Shown: positions 38,921 through 49,717 of the stretch, in pieces
How the letters are laid out: each line of letters starts with the position of its first letter
Numbering within the stretch: position 1 is the first letter of the stretch
Assembly (NCBI GenBank): GCA_026018925.1
Contig: JAKSZU010000006.1
Location: 132,163,592-132,227,591, forward strand
Direction of reading: 5' to 3'
DNA: 64,000 nucleotides
DNA from: Tupaia tana
Lineage: Eukaryota > Chordata > Mammalia > Scandentia > Tupaiidae
Program-made: the position numbers and the translations under genes
The notes under the pieces: generated by a model
The model's input: only the letters and a program-made list of their open reading frames with translations
Database searches by the model: none
What the model was told of the DNA's origin: nothing

Positions 38921-39415
38921 AACCTAGGCAACATCTGGGAAGATTGTACACCCCATAGTACTCAGCCAATGAGGAATTGGGGGAGGCACTTGCACATTAG
39001 GTAACAAGTTGCTTGTTGTAACCAATTTGAGTGTGCCTGCCCATCAGACACCCCATCTGGTAAGACAGCCATTAAAGCCTTGCTTCCCCATACCTTGCAT
39101 CTGTATGTCATTCTTTGACATTTGATGAGTGTGTTTCTCACACTGAATACCCTACACGGACAGACTAGGAAATGTGCATCATTTTACAGTGAAAAAAATC
39201 TACTGCATAAAGGTAAAATTTTTTCCTTATCCAAATATTTCTTAATTTAGAGAGTCAAAGAGGTCCTTTAAAATATTTGTTTTACTTAAAGAGTTTCAAC
39301 TACTATTTAACAAAACAATACTTTCCTTGGAGAAACACATGAAATGATATTTCATACTAGAACACCCTCTTTTCCTTTCATTATTGGGTTAGTTTACAAA
39401 TTCCAATGATATATT

Positions 39416-39667
39416 TTTAAAAAAAATTTTGAGAGAGGTTTTTGCTATCAGGCACATACACTCACCAGAGAGACAGAAAGTGAGAAATCACTCTCCAAGG
39501 GGCATGGCCATGCCACAATCCCTTGTCCTCCATTCTCCCTTTGGGACCATGGGCACACACGCACGCACACATGCCCAGCATGAGTTTAAGCTGCCGGGCC
39601 TGGGTCTCAAACCACAGTTGACTATATGGGAGTCCAGTGATGTAACCATTATCCCATCTGCTGGTCC
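39416..39667 (-). mobile_element. Long tRNA-SINE
   Basis: Reverse copy ending tcccatctgctggtcc. tgatatatt is duplicated at 39407-39415 and 39668-39676. Confidence 0.92.
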
Positions 39668-39821
39668 TGATATATTAAAAATTTTGATCCAAAGTAGATC
39701 AGAGATACTAGCATACTCTAAAAATGATCATTAAAAATACATATAGCAATTACCATAGACCAATGAAGTAAAAATTGTTGAGAAAGTTTTGTGCGTACAT
39801 CTTCCAAAAGGGACTACTGAT

Positions 39822-40139
39822 TTATATATATATACACATATATATATGTACATATATATATGTGTATATATATATATAATTTTTTTTGAAGAGGTTTTTA
39901 TGCTATAGGGTGCGTGCGCTCACCAGACAGACAGAGAGAGACAGAGAGACAGAAAGTGAGAAATCACCCCCCGGGGGGATGGCCATGCTGCAATCCCTTC
40001 TCCTCCATTCTCCTCTTGGGATCTTGGGCAGGCATGCACATGCACCCGGCGTGAGTGTAAGCCACCGGGTCTGAGATGCGAACCATGGTCGACTACATGG
40101 GAGTCCAGCAACATAGCCATTACGCTAACTGCTGGTCCT
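39822..40139 (-). mobile_element. Long tRNA-SINE whose tail holds a 54-bp palindrome
   Basis: Near-consensus reverse copy ending gctaactgctggtcct. gactactgat is duplicated at 39812-39821 and 40140-40149, so the TA-rich stretch 39822-39880 lies within the insertion. Confidence 0.93.
39823..39876. repeat. 54-bp perfect palindrome, TA-rich
   Basis: Exact dyad centred on gtac (39848-39851), TA/CATA units on both arms with no loop. Likely to extrude a cruciform. Confidence 0.93.
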
Positions 40140-40515
40140 GACTACTGATATTTTTGATGAATCAGAATTTAAGATTTTTTATTTCTCTAAATGATATCAT
40201 TTACAACTTTTATGGAAACTTTCAAATGTCCAAATTTCTTTAGCAGTAGATTTAAAATGTGTTCCAAATTCTAGATAAAGAAAACTCAATTCGATGGGCT
40301 TTTCAGAATTGCTACTCATTTTGTGCTCATGAATACTTACGATCTTGAGGTTTTTGATAAGGTTAACAACGACTAAGGTAAGACTCAGAACAGGGCCTTT
40401 ACCTAATTAGTTATGGGACTTGGAAGTGGCCCTTATCATTTCTATACCACATCTTCCTCAACTAAAGAGGAGAAAGGGTGGACTAGGTTATCTGAAAGCC
40501 TATGTTTCTGTATTA

Positions 40516-41769
40516 TTAGGTTGGTACAGAAGTAATTGCATTTTTACACTGTTGAAGTTTGCTGTTTAATATTGAATATATTCCTAAATAAAAGTGTTTA
40601 TGTTATATGTCATTTAAATTCACATTTGTTGCTTTTCTTTGCTAATAACATTACTTGCTATTTATTTTATATGAATTGTGGAGTATGAAAATGACATTAG
40701 GTAAAAAACAAATTTGAGCAATTTTCTTATTCAAGTTCAAATGGGTAATGAAGCAGCCGAGAACTTGCAACATCAATGCACTGGCCCAGGAACTACTAAT
40801 GATGTATAGGGCAGAGATGATTCAAGAAGTTCGGAAAAAAAGATGAAAACCTTTGAGATGAGGATTGTGTTTGCCAGCCATCAGAAGCTAGCCATGACCA
40901 TTTGAGAGCAATCATCAAAGCTGATCCTCTTAGAACTACAGGAGAAGCTGAAGAACTCAATGTGGATCATTCTACAGTAATTTGGCATTTGAAGCAAATT
41001 GAAAAAGTGAAAGAGCTCAGTTAGTGGGTGCCTCATGAGTTGACTGAAAAATTTTTAAATCATCATTTTCAAGTGTCTTCTCTGATTCTACCGGGCCACC
41101 ATGAACCATTTCTTAATTGGATTGTAACATGTGACAAAAAAGTGGATTTTATATGACAACCAGTAATAACCAGCTCAGTGGGTGGACTGAGAAGAAGCTC
41201 CAAAGAACTTCCCAAAGACAGACTCACAACCAAAAAAATGTCATGGCTACTCTTTCATGGGAGCTGATCCACTACAGCTTTCTGACTCACACCAGAACCA
41301 TTCTATCTAGGAAGTACATTCAGCAAATCGATGAGGTGCACCATCAACTGCCAACACCTGCATCTGCACTGGTCAACAGAAAGGGTGCAGTTCTTCCCCA
41401 CGACAATGCCCTATAGCATATTGAACACTAATGTATCAAAAGTTGAACAAGGTGGGCAACAGTTTTGCTTCCTCTGCCATATTCACCTGACCTTTCGCCA
41501 AATGACTACCACTTCTTCAAGCATCTTGACAACTTTTTGCAAGGAAAATTCTTCCACAATGAGGAAGATGTAGAAGATGCTTTCCAAGAGCTCCTCAAAC
41601 ACCAAAGCATGGATTTTTATGCTTCAGGAATAAACTAGTTTATGTCTCATTGGCAAAAATGTGTTATTTATAATGGCTCATATTCTGATTAATAAAGACC
41701 TGTTTGAGCCTAATTATAATGATTCAAAATTCACAGTCCATAACTGCAATTGCCTTAGCACCAACTTAA
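40516..41769 (+). mobile_element. Decayed mariner DNA transposon, very close to Hsmar1
   Basis: Terminal inverted repeats start ttaggttggtacagaagtaa on the left and ttaagttggtgctaagg (reverse complement) on the right, next to a TA at 40514-40515. Between them is a mariner transposase on the plus strand whose order and wording follow Hsmar1 through to the 3' untranslated end (about 1.25 kb in all). Recognisable pieces include GEAEELNVDHSTV (helix-turn-helix), WVPHELTE, VTCDKK (first catalytic Asp), HDNA (second Asp) and SPDLSPNDYHFFKHL (third Asp). Many stops and frameshifts kill it. Hsmar1 proper is described from anthropoid primates; this copy looks like a separate relative. The open frames at 41153-41416 and 41331-41573 are its fragments. 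Confidence 0.93.
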
Positions 41770-42026
41770 CTTACTGATCAAAAGTGTCCAATTAGGTAAT
41801 ACTCAAAGTGTTGATCTAGGATGAGGTCAGCAGCATATTCTACAATATAAACTACAGGACTGTTCCTTCATCAAGAAAGTCTTGCAGAGAAAAAGAATGT
41901 CAATTTATATACCCTTCAAGCATGTAGTTGACTGGTCATTAAATAATTAAGAAATAATACATTAAGTTTTGCCTACCAGGGCACAGGCCTAAGCCCGGGA
42001 AGCTTAAAGAATTAATCGTGACTTCT
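41770..42026. other. Intron, nothing recognised
   Basis: Short unique stretch between the mariner and the next SINE. Confidence 0.45.
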
Positions 42027-42290
42027 GGGGACCAGCAGATGGCTAATGGTTATGTCACTGGACTCCCACATGGCTGACCATGGTTCGAATCCAGATCAAG
42101 AGGCTTGAAACTCAAGCCAGGAGCCTGTACATGTATGCCCAGAATCCCTAGAAGAGAATGGAGGAGGGGGGGACTGTGGTGTGGCCATCCCCCCAGGGGG
42201 TGATTTCTCACTTTCTGTCTCTGTCTTTCCAGCAAAAACACATACCTGATAGCAAAAATCTCTCGGGGGAAAAAAAAGAAAAAGGAAAAG
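42027..42290 (+). mobile_element. Long tRNA-SINE
   Basis: ggggaccagcagatggctaatgg head, B box ggttcgaatcc, cccccagggggtg centre, A-rich tail. Confidence 0.92.
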
Positions 42291-42406
42291 AAAGAATTAA
42301 CTATAGATATGCTTATTGGGATCATATCACCAAACCTAACATTGTGAAACATGGTCTGACAGAAGCAAATTTACCTAGATGTTATCAAACTAAAACAAGT
42401 CATTTA

Positions 42407-42670
42407 GGGACCAGCAGTGGGCGTAATGGCTATGTCACTGGACTCCCATGTAGTCGACCACGGTTCAAGTCCTTGACCCAGTGGCTTAAATTCATGCCAG
42501 GCGTGTGTGCATGTGTGCCTAAGATCCCAAGAGGAGAATGGAGGAGAAGGGATTGCAGTGTGGCCATCCCCCCGGGGGGTGATTTCTCGTTTTCTGTCTC
42601 TCTGTCTCTCTCTGTTTTTCTGGCGAGCACATGTGCACCCTATAGCAAAAATCTCTCAAAAAAAAAAAAG
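42407..42670 (+). mobile_element. Long tRNA-SINE
   Basis: gggaccagcagtgggcgtaatgg head, B box ggttcaagtcc, intact ccccccggggggtg centre. The 183-residue frame at 42158-42709 merely joins two SINEs. Confidence 0.94.
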
Positions 42671-43501
42671 TTACTTAAATGGAAAGCACAAAATTCACAG
42701 GAAGATTAAAATCATTGAGATAAATCACCGCCTATTTTATCAGGTACCAAAGAATACAAAGGAAGAATAATTGGTGTGTATAAACAAATGATTTAAAATA
42801 TGAATGTCTGAGGAAATTTAGAGCAGGGTATTGTACATATAAGCCTAATCACTGAGTATAAAAAAATGTCATTTTTCAGAAGTTCCTCATTTTGGAAGTT
42901 ATAGATTATGTATATTCTTTTGTTAGAGTAGTCTGAAAATTATGTTTAAAATTAAGAAACAACCCTATCCATTTTAATTATTTAATCATGCTGTTTCAGT
43001 CAGCTGCAACATATATTTTAAATATTAAGTGTTTACACAAGAAGGAAAGAGAGGAAATGTGAATTGAAATTCTTCCTTGAGGTGAAAATTACTATAAGTG
43101 GATGACATTTTTATTATTCAGGTGCTTTGAGGCATTCATTTGGTCAAAGCTGACTGCTTAGATAGATGCTAGAAATCTATACCTACGTATTTTTAAATCT
43201 CTGGACATTTTAAACTAAGGATGCGTTCATCATAAATGTGTGTGAATGATTTAACCTATGACTTCTTTCACAAGTTCTGACCTTAAAGCAACACTGTCTT
43301 TTTCGCCCCTCGGCAGCTATTTGCTTGTGGGACAATTTCTGTCTCTCCCATATACACACCCATGTGTACCACATTTCTATATACATTACTTCACTTTAAA
43401 ACGTCTTTTAGTGCTTCTGAGTCTGACTGATGTAAGATGTTATTTTGAACATGCCAAAGCAGCTAAACGGCTCCAGTCTTTTCTTTTCAGCCTACATTCC
43501 T

Positions 43502-43530
43502 TGATAAGTGGCAAAGCTTCCCACTTATCA
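43502..43530. promoter_or_regulatory. Perfect dyad TGATAAGTGG-9-CCACTTATCA (GATA/NKX-like)
   Basis: Ten-base arms with a 9-nt spacer. Each arm overlaps a GATA core (TGATAAG) and an NKX2-type core (AAGTGG). Binding is inferred from motif only. Confidence 0.5.
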
Positions 43531-43545
43531 GTCACTCAAAGTGAC
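43531..43545. promoter_or_regulatory. Perfect dyad GTCACT-caa-AGTGAC
   Basis: Six-base arms with a 3-nt spacer, touching the preceding dyad with no gap. Confidence 0.5.
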
Positions 43546-44547
43546 TGTGGCTGTCAGTTGTGTACAAAGCGCAATCAGTTTGGAAGCGGAGACACCAGCA
43601 TTTTTCTTCTCAGCTTGAAGCAAACACGTTTTGACTGCTAGTCATTCAATTTTAAAGCATCCTCAATTAGGGGCGGATGAAGATATAAAGAAAACACATC
43701 CTAAACACCTCCACTAGGCAACAGAAAAATTTTATTGTTATCTCTTGATTTACCTTACGGCAGCATCCCTCCTCTTTTTCTTGCTGCATGACATGAGTGC
43801 TCATGACAACACACCCTCTATCATGAAAAGACTGCAATAATATATTACACTAACACTCAGGGAAGCCTCTGTTTGAGCCTGTTTATGTTTTATTTTGCTT
43901 TCTCTCTCTTGAATCACCCCACAGAAAAATAAAATAATTTACTTTTAGATTTAAAACCAAACTCAATCTTTCAGACTCACTCTGTTTATTAGCGATCAAC
44001 TTTTTAATCGATGGAAACATGAAACACAACTCAAAACTGAGAAGAAAGAGAATAAAAGTTAGAGAAAGAAACTATGGAAGGGAGAAGATAAAATAAAAAG
44101 TGTAAAGGAAATCATTACTGATACAATCTGATGGTACAGCAGCAGGTATGGATATAGGTACCAGCAAGGTCATGAAAAGGAATGCAGAAGCAGAAAGAGA
44201 ATGAAAAATGTAGTCCCAACCAAATAGTTGTTATTAGATAATAGGAAAAAGTATTAAAAATATATATAGGCTACAGAGGATAAAGAAAAAGTGATTAAAA
44301 GAGACATACAAAAACCTGACTATATGTGTGAACACACATAAAACTAATATACAGTGTACACATGCATATGTTAATACAAATTTGTATTTAGATTTACATG
44401 TACAATATTAAAACTAACTCATTAGTTTACTTCTGTTAAATATATATAATCATATATTATGTAAGTTCACCTGTTCTAATTTCCTATTTAGGTACAACAG
44501 GAGAGTCAACATAAAATAACTCTTTTTAAAGAGATAACATTTATCTT

Positions 44548-44812
44548 GGGGCCAGCAGATGGTATAATGGTTATGCCACTGTACTCCCATGTAGTCAATG
44601 GGGGTTCAAGTCCTGGACCTGGACAATTAAACTCATGCCAGGTGCATGTGCATGCATGCCCAAGATCCCAAGAGGAGTATGGAGAAGAAGGGATTGTGGC
44701 ATGGCTACGCCCCCTGGAAGGTGATTTCTTGCTTTCTATCTCTCTGTCTCTCTGTTTCTCTACCATGGGTATGTGATACATACCCTATAGCCAAAATATT
44801 TATTTTAAAAAA
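44548..44812 (+). mobile_element. Long tRNA-SINE
   Basis: ggggccagcagatggtataatgg, B box ggttcaagtcc, body agaggagtatggagaag. ataacattt repeats flank it. Confidence 0.9.
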
Positions 44813-45484
44813 ATAACATTTTTCTTTTATAAACAGAGCATCCTAATTTATTTTTAGCATTTAAAGGTGAAGGTTTAGTCATATTCAATATTTGCTTATG
44901 TTGAATACATTTTTAAAAATTTGTAAATATTTATTTTTCACATTTATAACAGGGTAGTCTCTTACTTCATTGCTGAAAGTGAAATTAAATTACTTTTTAA
45001 AAAAAGAACTTGCCACATTTACCAGGTGATAGGTTTAAATCAGTTTGATAAAAACAATTACTCTTATTTTCTAGAGATTACTTAATCAAATCAACCACTG
45101 CTACACTTATAAGAAGAGAGAGGAAAAAGGTGCCTTTCTGTCAACAAAGTACTCAACCATTGAGGTCTCAAAATCTCTCTCTCTCTCTCACACAGACACA
45201 CACAAACACACACAGACACACACACACAGATCCCTCAGTTCTATCAGCTATAAAATGGAGAAAATACCAAATCCTACCTGAATCTTGTGATGATGAGATG
45301 ACCTCTGTAAACTGCCCCACACTAAATAAATATTGGGCTGCACCTTGGCCTTGCTTATCCCCTACAAAATGATCATGCTAATTTTCTTAATATTTGTAAT
45401 GCCAAGTCAAACATTATTGAAATAGAATAATAATTTAAAGTTTGAAACTGAAATAGAATGACAATTTAATGACAGTATAAACTT
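44813..45484. other. Intron with a CT/CA run
   Basis: Unique sequence. CT then CACA-rich tract at 45174-45230. Confidence 0.5.
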
Positions 45485-45733
45485 GGAGCCAGCAGGTGGT
45501 ATACTGATTAGGTGCTGGACTCCCCTATGATCAACCACAGTTTGAGTCCCCAACCTGGTGGCTTTAAACTCATACCAGAAGCATCTGTGCATGCCCAAAA
45601 TCCTGAGAGGAAAATGGAGGAGAGGGGACTGTGGTGTGCCCATCTTCCTTGGGGAGAGGTGATTTCTCACTTTCTCTCTCTCTCTGTCTCTCTGGCAAGC
45701 ACATGCACCTTATACCAAAAATCTTTCCAAAAA
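45485..45733 (+). mobile_element. Long tRNA-SINE, older
   Basis: ggagccagcaggtggtatactg head, B box agtttgagtccc, ending ccttataccaaaaatc. Confidence 0.88.
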
Positions 45734-46582
45734 TTAAGATAATATCAACTATATAAATAGATAGTTTGTGGCCTGGAAATCCTGGATAAGATGACTAGTT
45801 TAAACCTTTATTAAATACGATAATGGAAAAATTGCTATTCGAAATGACTAATCTTTAAGACAGGAGATCTATGCACCTGAAACAAATGGATAAAGTTTTA
45901 AATCATGTGTACCACTAGAACTCTCTAGTGCTGGTTACCCACTTTTGATGTATATCAAACATTTGAATTATTTCTATCTTGTGAGAAATAACATTATTGT
46001 CTTATATATTTTTCTATATACAACATAGTAGGTGATATGCCCTTCATTTTTCAATCCATTCATTCATTTAATAACTATTTTTATTTCTTATTGTATGTCA
46101 GGAACTATTACGGGTACTTTGGTTACAACAGCGAACAAGACAGATAAACTATCTAGCCACATAGAACTTATTGCCAAATTTATGTTATAATGGCAGTAGG
46201 GATATAGCAGAAAACACAAGTAAATATAAGGGGGATCCTAAGGGCTGTAGGGAGAAAAAAAAAAAAAAGAAAAAAAGCCTGTTGAAATTAGAGACTGACT
46301 TGAGGATGCAAGGACTATACTGGACTGGCTTGTCAAAGGTGGCCTTCCTGAGGAGGATGGCAGCTGAAGAGACCTGAGTGAAATGAAGGTCAGTGTTGTG
46401 TGATGAAACAATAAAAAAAAGCATTCCAGGCCATGAAATGGCAAATGCAAATGCCTTGATTCTGGAACATTTCTGGCATGCTCCTGGAAACCAGTAAGGA
46501 TAGGTTTCTAGGGTAGAGGGAATGAGAAAAACTGAGAGACTAACAGTTCCCCCAACAGAGTCCGAGAGAAAAAGACAGAGTA

Positions 46583-46827
46583 TGGATTTATTTAGTTAGT
46601 TATTTTTAAATATTTTGGAGGGCACATGTGCTTGGGGGGGAGGGTGGAGAAAGTACCCCTCAATGGGGCATAGTCAAGTTGCAATCCCTTCTCTTCCATT
46701 TGTCCATACTGTCAGCATGTGCACACATACTTACCCGCTGTGTTTTTCAAGCTGCCAGGGCTAGAATTCAAACCATGGTCATACATGTGGGGCTTGGTTC
46801 TCTTAACCACTAGAATATGGGGCCAGT
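46583..46827 (-). mobile_element. Long tRNA-SINE, old subfamily
   Basis: ggagggcacatgtgcttgg, acccctcaatggggcatag, ttttcaagctgccagg, ending aatatggggccagtc. It splits the ancient repeat around it. Confidence 0.8.
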
Positions 46828-47021
46828 CAGTGTAAATTTATTTTAAATTAAATCATTTTGATCATGGCTATAGCATGGATTTAAAGTATTGTTCCAGCAG
46901 CTTTGTGAAAAAATTATGTTAGGGAGTCAGCAGAGAAGTACAGTGGTCCACTTGTTGAGAAGTGCAGTGGAGTAGTCTAGTGAGGTATGACAGTGATGCA
47001 GACTAGACTGACAGTGGTCAA

Positions 47022-47107
47022 TTGATTGATTCTATTAGCAATAATCGCGCCTCGGATAAACCTCATTGGCTATGATACTGCCACTGCGCAAAGCTTTGAT
47101 TGATTCT
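47022..47107. repeat. Perfect 12-bp target-site duplication around the U4 retrocopy
   Basis: ttgattgattct occurs at 47022-47033 and again at 47096-47107, directly abutting both ends of the U4 segment. Confidence 0.92.
47034..47095 (-). pseudogene. RNU4 pseudogene: Truncated U4 spliceosomal snRNA retrocopy
   Basis: Minus-strand sequence from 47095 begins AGCTTTGCGCAGTGGC and continues through the first about 62 nt of U4 snRNA, including stem II and the 5' stem-loop, with one change (gta to ata). It stops inside the molecule and has no A-tail. A perfect 12-bp duplication, ttgattgattct, flanks it (47022-47033 and 47096-47107). U4 pairs with U6 in the spliceosome; this fragment lacks the Sm site and 3' stem-loops, so it is not functional. 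Confidence 0.93.
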
Positions 47108-47520
47108 GAAGATAAAATTAATGCTAACAGGTTGATTTTGATGTGTAAGAGAAGGAAACGATTCAAAGATGTCTCCCAGTTTTTTGGTCACAACAAACAG
47201 GCCAATGTTGTATTCAGAAATGGATATACTGGGAAAGAGTTTGGGGGGAGATAATTAAAAGGATATGTTTCAGAAATGTGAAATCTGAGGTGCCTATTCA
47301 GTGTCTTTTTAAATAAGTTATATAGACATTTGGATATCTGATTCTGAATTTAAGGAGAGAGATCTAGGCTAAGAGACAATTTATGAGTATTACCATTAGG
47401 ATGGCAAATAAAACCAACAGAATAAGTGAATATCTTTAGGAGTAAGTGCACATAAATAAGCCAGATGACCAGTTTCTCACAGCACAGTAAGGTAACTGTA
47501 GTTCACAATAACTTATTGCA

Positions 47521-47795
47521 GGGACCAGCAGTTAGCGTAATGGCTATGTCGCTGGACTCCCATGCAGTCGACCGCAGTTCGCGTCCTGGACCCGGTGGCT
47601 TAAAACTCACGCTGGGCGCGTGTGCGTGCGTGCCCAAGATCCCGAGAGGAGAATGGAGGAGAAGGGATTGCAGCGTGACCATCCCCCCTGGGGGTGTTTT
47701 CTCGCTTTCTGTCTCTCTGTCTCTCTCTGTCTGTCTGGCGAGTGCACGCACCCTATAGCGAAAACCTCTCCCCCCCGCCAAAAAAAAAATAAATA
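47521..47795 (+). mobile_element. Long tRNA-SINE, very young, perfect 14-bp duplication
   Basis: Closest copy to the consensus here: A box tagcgtaatgg, CpG-rich body, ending tatagcgaaaacctctc. aataacttattgca occurs at 47507-47520 and 47796-47809. Confidence 0.96.
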
Positions 47796-47989
47796 AATAA
47801 CTTATTGCATATTTTAGATAGCTAAGGGAGGGTTTTTGAATCTTCCCAATACAGAGTAATAAATGTTTGAGATCATGGGTATCCTAATTGCTTTGATTTG
47901 GTCATTACGTGTCGTTTCATATCCTGAAAAATCATACTATACTCTATAAACATGCTTATACCCCCCAAATTATTACTATATGTCAATTT

Positions 47990-48118
47990 AAGTACTTTCT
48001 TCTGAGAAAGGGTCTAACTCTGTCGCTGAGGATTGCCTCAATTTGCAGTCCTCCTGTTTCCACCTCCCGAGTGGCTGTGATTACACACACACCACCATAC
48101 CTGAGAATGACAAGTTTT
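47990..48118 (-). mobile_element. 7SL-derived SINE monomer, reverse
   Basis: gagaaagggtctaactctgtcgctgagg, gcagtcctcctgtttc, cacctcccgagtggctgtga and ttacacacacaccaccatacc: the reverse of a single-arm 7SL (FLAM/B1-type) element. Confidence 0.82.
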
Positions 48119-48420
48119 TTTTAAAAAAAGAAGTCAGATGATGGAGCATTATAGTCATTCATCCTTTTAAGGATGGGAAGAAAATCCACAAAAAGAAACT
48201 AAGAATGAGAAATAGAAAGCTTTTTTTTTTTTTAAAAAAAAAAAAGGAAAATTGTGTTTTGAGGAGACCAATTAAAAACGTTTTAAGGATGTGGGAGTAG
48301 TCAACTTTATCAAATGCTGTGCTGCAACCTGGAGTATGATGAAGCTCAAAGTAATTTATCATTTCTAGAGCAATCAATGAAGAAGAAGCAATCTCAGTTT
48401 TTTTTTTTTTTCCTTTTCTT

Positions 48421-48689
48421 TTTTGGAGAGGTTTTTTATTTTGGGGGGGGGGGGGGGCTATAGGGCGCGTGCGCTCGCCAGACAGAGACAGAGAGAGAGA
48501 AAGCGAGAAATCACCCCCCAGGGGGGATGGCCACGCCGCAATCCCTTCTCCTCCTTTCTCCTCTCGGGATCTTGGGCATGCACGCACACACACCCGGCGT
48601 GAGTTTCAAGCCACCGGGTCAAGGACGCGAACAGCGGTCGACTACATGGGAGTCCAGCGACATAGCCATTACGCTAACTGCTGGTTCCC
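48421..48689 (-). mobile_element. Long tRNA-SINE, young, with a G15 insertion
   Basis: Near-consensus reverse copy with 15 G residues at 48443-48457 between the tail and ctatagggcgcg. tttttttccttttctt flanks it (48405-48420, 48690-48705). Confidence 0.94.
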
Positions 48690-48714
48690 TTTTTTTCCTT
48701 TTCTTAAGTTTACT

Positions 48715-48905
48715 TATTTCTTTAAAGAGAGAAAGAGAGACAAATGCCTCCAACAGAATCATCAGACCACAATCCACCCCTAGTCTGAGCCAGCAAAGAC
48801 CACAGGCATGAGTGCAGGGGCCGAGCACTGCAGGAAGGCTCCGTGACATAGACTGAGAACCTTCTCGTGTCAGTCTAGGTGCCTTACCACTCACTGTACC
48901 ACATG
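48715..48905 (-). mobile_element. Old SINE-like fragment
   Basis: aaagagagaaagagagac, then ctgagccagcaaagaccacagg and ccactcactgtaccac, a worn SINE texture, family uncertain. Confidence 0.35.
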
Positions 48906-49004
48906 CTTCAGTTTTCCCTTTTGTTTCTTCTTTACGAGAAAACTAGAGTCAATCCTAATGTCATAAAAGTAATCTTAATTCTCTTTCTTTTCCCACTTCT
49001 TCTT

Positions 49005-49270
49005 TTTTCTTTTTAATTTCTTTAAAAACTTTCCAGAGTGCATGCATTTGCCAGAGACAGAGCAACAGCAAGAGCGATAAAAAATGCATCCCCCAGTGGG
49101 GCTTAGTCATGCTGCAACCTCTTCTCCTCATTTTCTCCATCCTGTTGGGATTTGGAGCATGAAAACACATGAATTTGGCATATGTTTTGGCAAGCTGCCA
49201 GGACTGGGATTAAAATGATAGGTAGCAATGTAAGATTCAGCTCCTTTGACCTCTAAGCCACAGGGCCACT
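49005..49270 (-). mobile_element. Long tRNA-SINE, old subfamily
   Basis: gagtgcatgcatttgccagag, catcccccagtggggcttag, ggcaagctgccagg, ending taagccacagggcc. Confidence 0.75.
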
Positions 49271-49425
49271 GCTCCTTTCCTATTTTATTTACCAGTTTGT
49301 CTCTTTTATGGAGAAAATATAGTAAAATACATATACACACAAACACACGTATACATACAAAGTACAGAGTCAGTAAGTTTTTCATTGTCTCTTAAGTTAT
49401 ATGAAAATCTACAAGAAGAGAAGTT

Positions 49426-49717
49426 GGTCCAGCCATCATGGTATACATGGGATGCTGCTGTTTGGCAGCCTGGCACCACAATGGGGCCCACGTTCAATTT
49501 CTGGACCTAAAAAGACAGATACGGAGGCAAATTATGATGATCCCAGCTATGCAGGAGGCTGAGGTAGGAGGATGGTGAGTTTGTGGCCAGTATAACCTGT
49601 TAACATCATGAGTCCCTGAATCAAAGAGTCAGGCATGGTGACATATACCTACTGTCACCATTGCTACGGAGGCAGAGGCAGGAGGATTGCAACATACAGA
49701 AACCCTGTCTAAAATAT
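49426..49717 (+). mobile_element. Composite SINE: tRNA-like head plus two 7SL-like units
   Basis: Head ggtccagccatcatgg...gttcaatttctggacc, then gatcccagctatgcaggagg and ctgaggtaggagg (first 7SL-like unit), then gtcaggcatggtgacatata, ggaggcagaggcaggagg and accctgtct (second). A CA run follows at 49721-49742. Confidence 0.8.

Larger units (their letters stand above)
42671..44547. other. SINE-free intron island with dyad-rich core
   Basis: 1.9 kb without a recognised repeat. 43250-43660 is less AT-rich, with two adjacent perfect inverted repeats. The 127-residue frame at 43258-43641 crosses this core but resembles no protein I know and lacks splice-site support, so I read the block as non-coding. 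Confidence 0.45.
46060..47440 (+). mobile_element. Ancient interspersed repeat, interrupted by a SINE and the U4 copy
   Basis: Pieces in order: tcattcatttaataactat...ttacaacagcgaacaagacag (46060-46145), tgtcaaaggtggccttcctg (46330), aagcattccaggcc (46418), then gtgcagtggagtagtctagtgagg (46960) and gatgtctcccagttttttgg (47168). A SINE (46583-46827) and the U4 fragment (47034-47095) sit inside. Frames at 46171-46377 and 47066-47254 are by-products. Confidence 0.45.

Noticed and set aside
42158-42709. 183-residue open frame on the plus strand
   Set aside because: It runs through two SINEs and the gap between them. The peptide repeats in many other SINE copies.
43258-43641. 127-residue open frame
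   Set aside because: No protein family recognised and no splice evidence. The dyads suggest non-coding constraint instead.
48159-48593. 144-residue minus-strand frame
   Set aside because: Mostly SINE body plus poly-T/poly-G translation.
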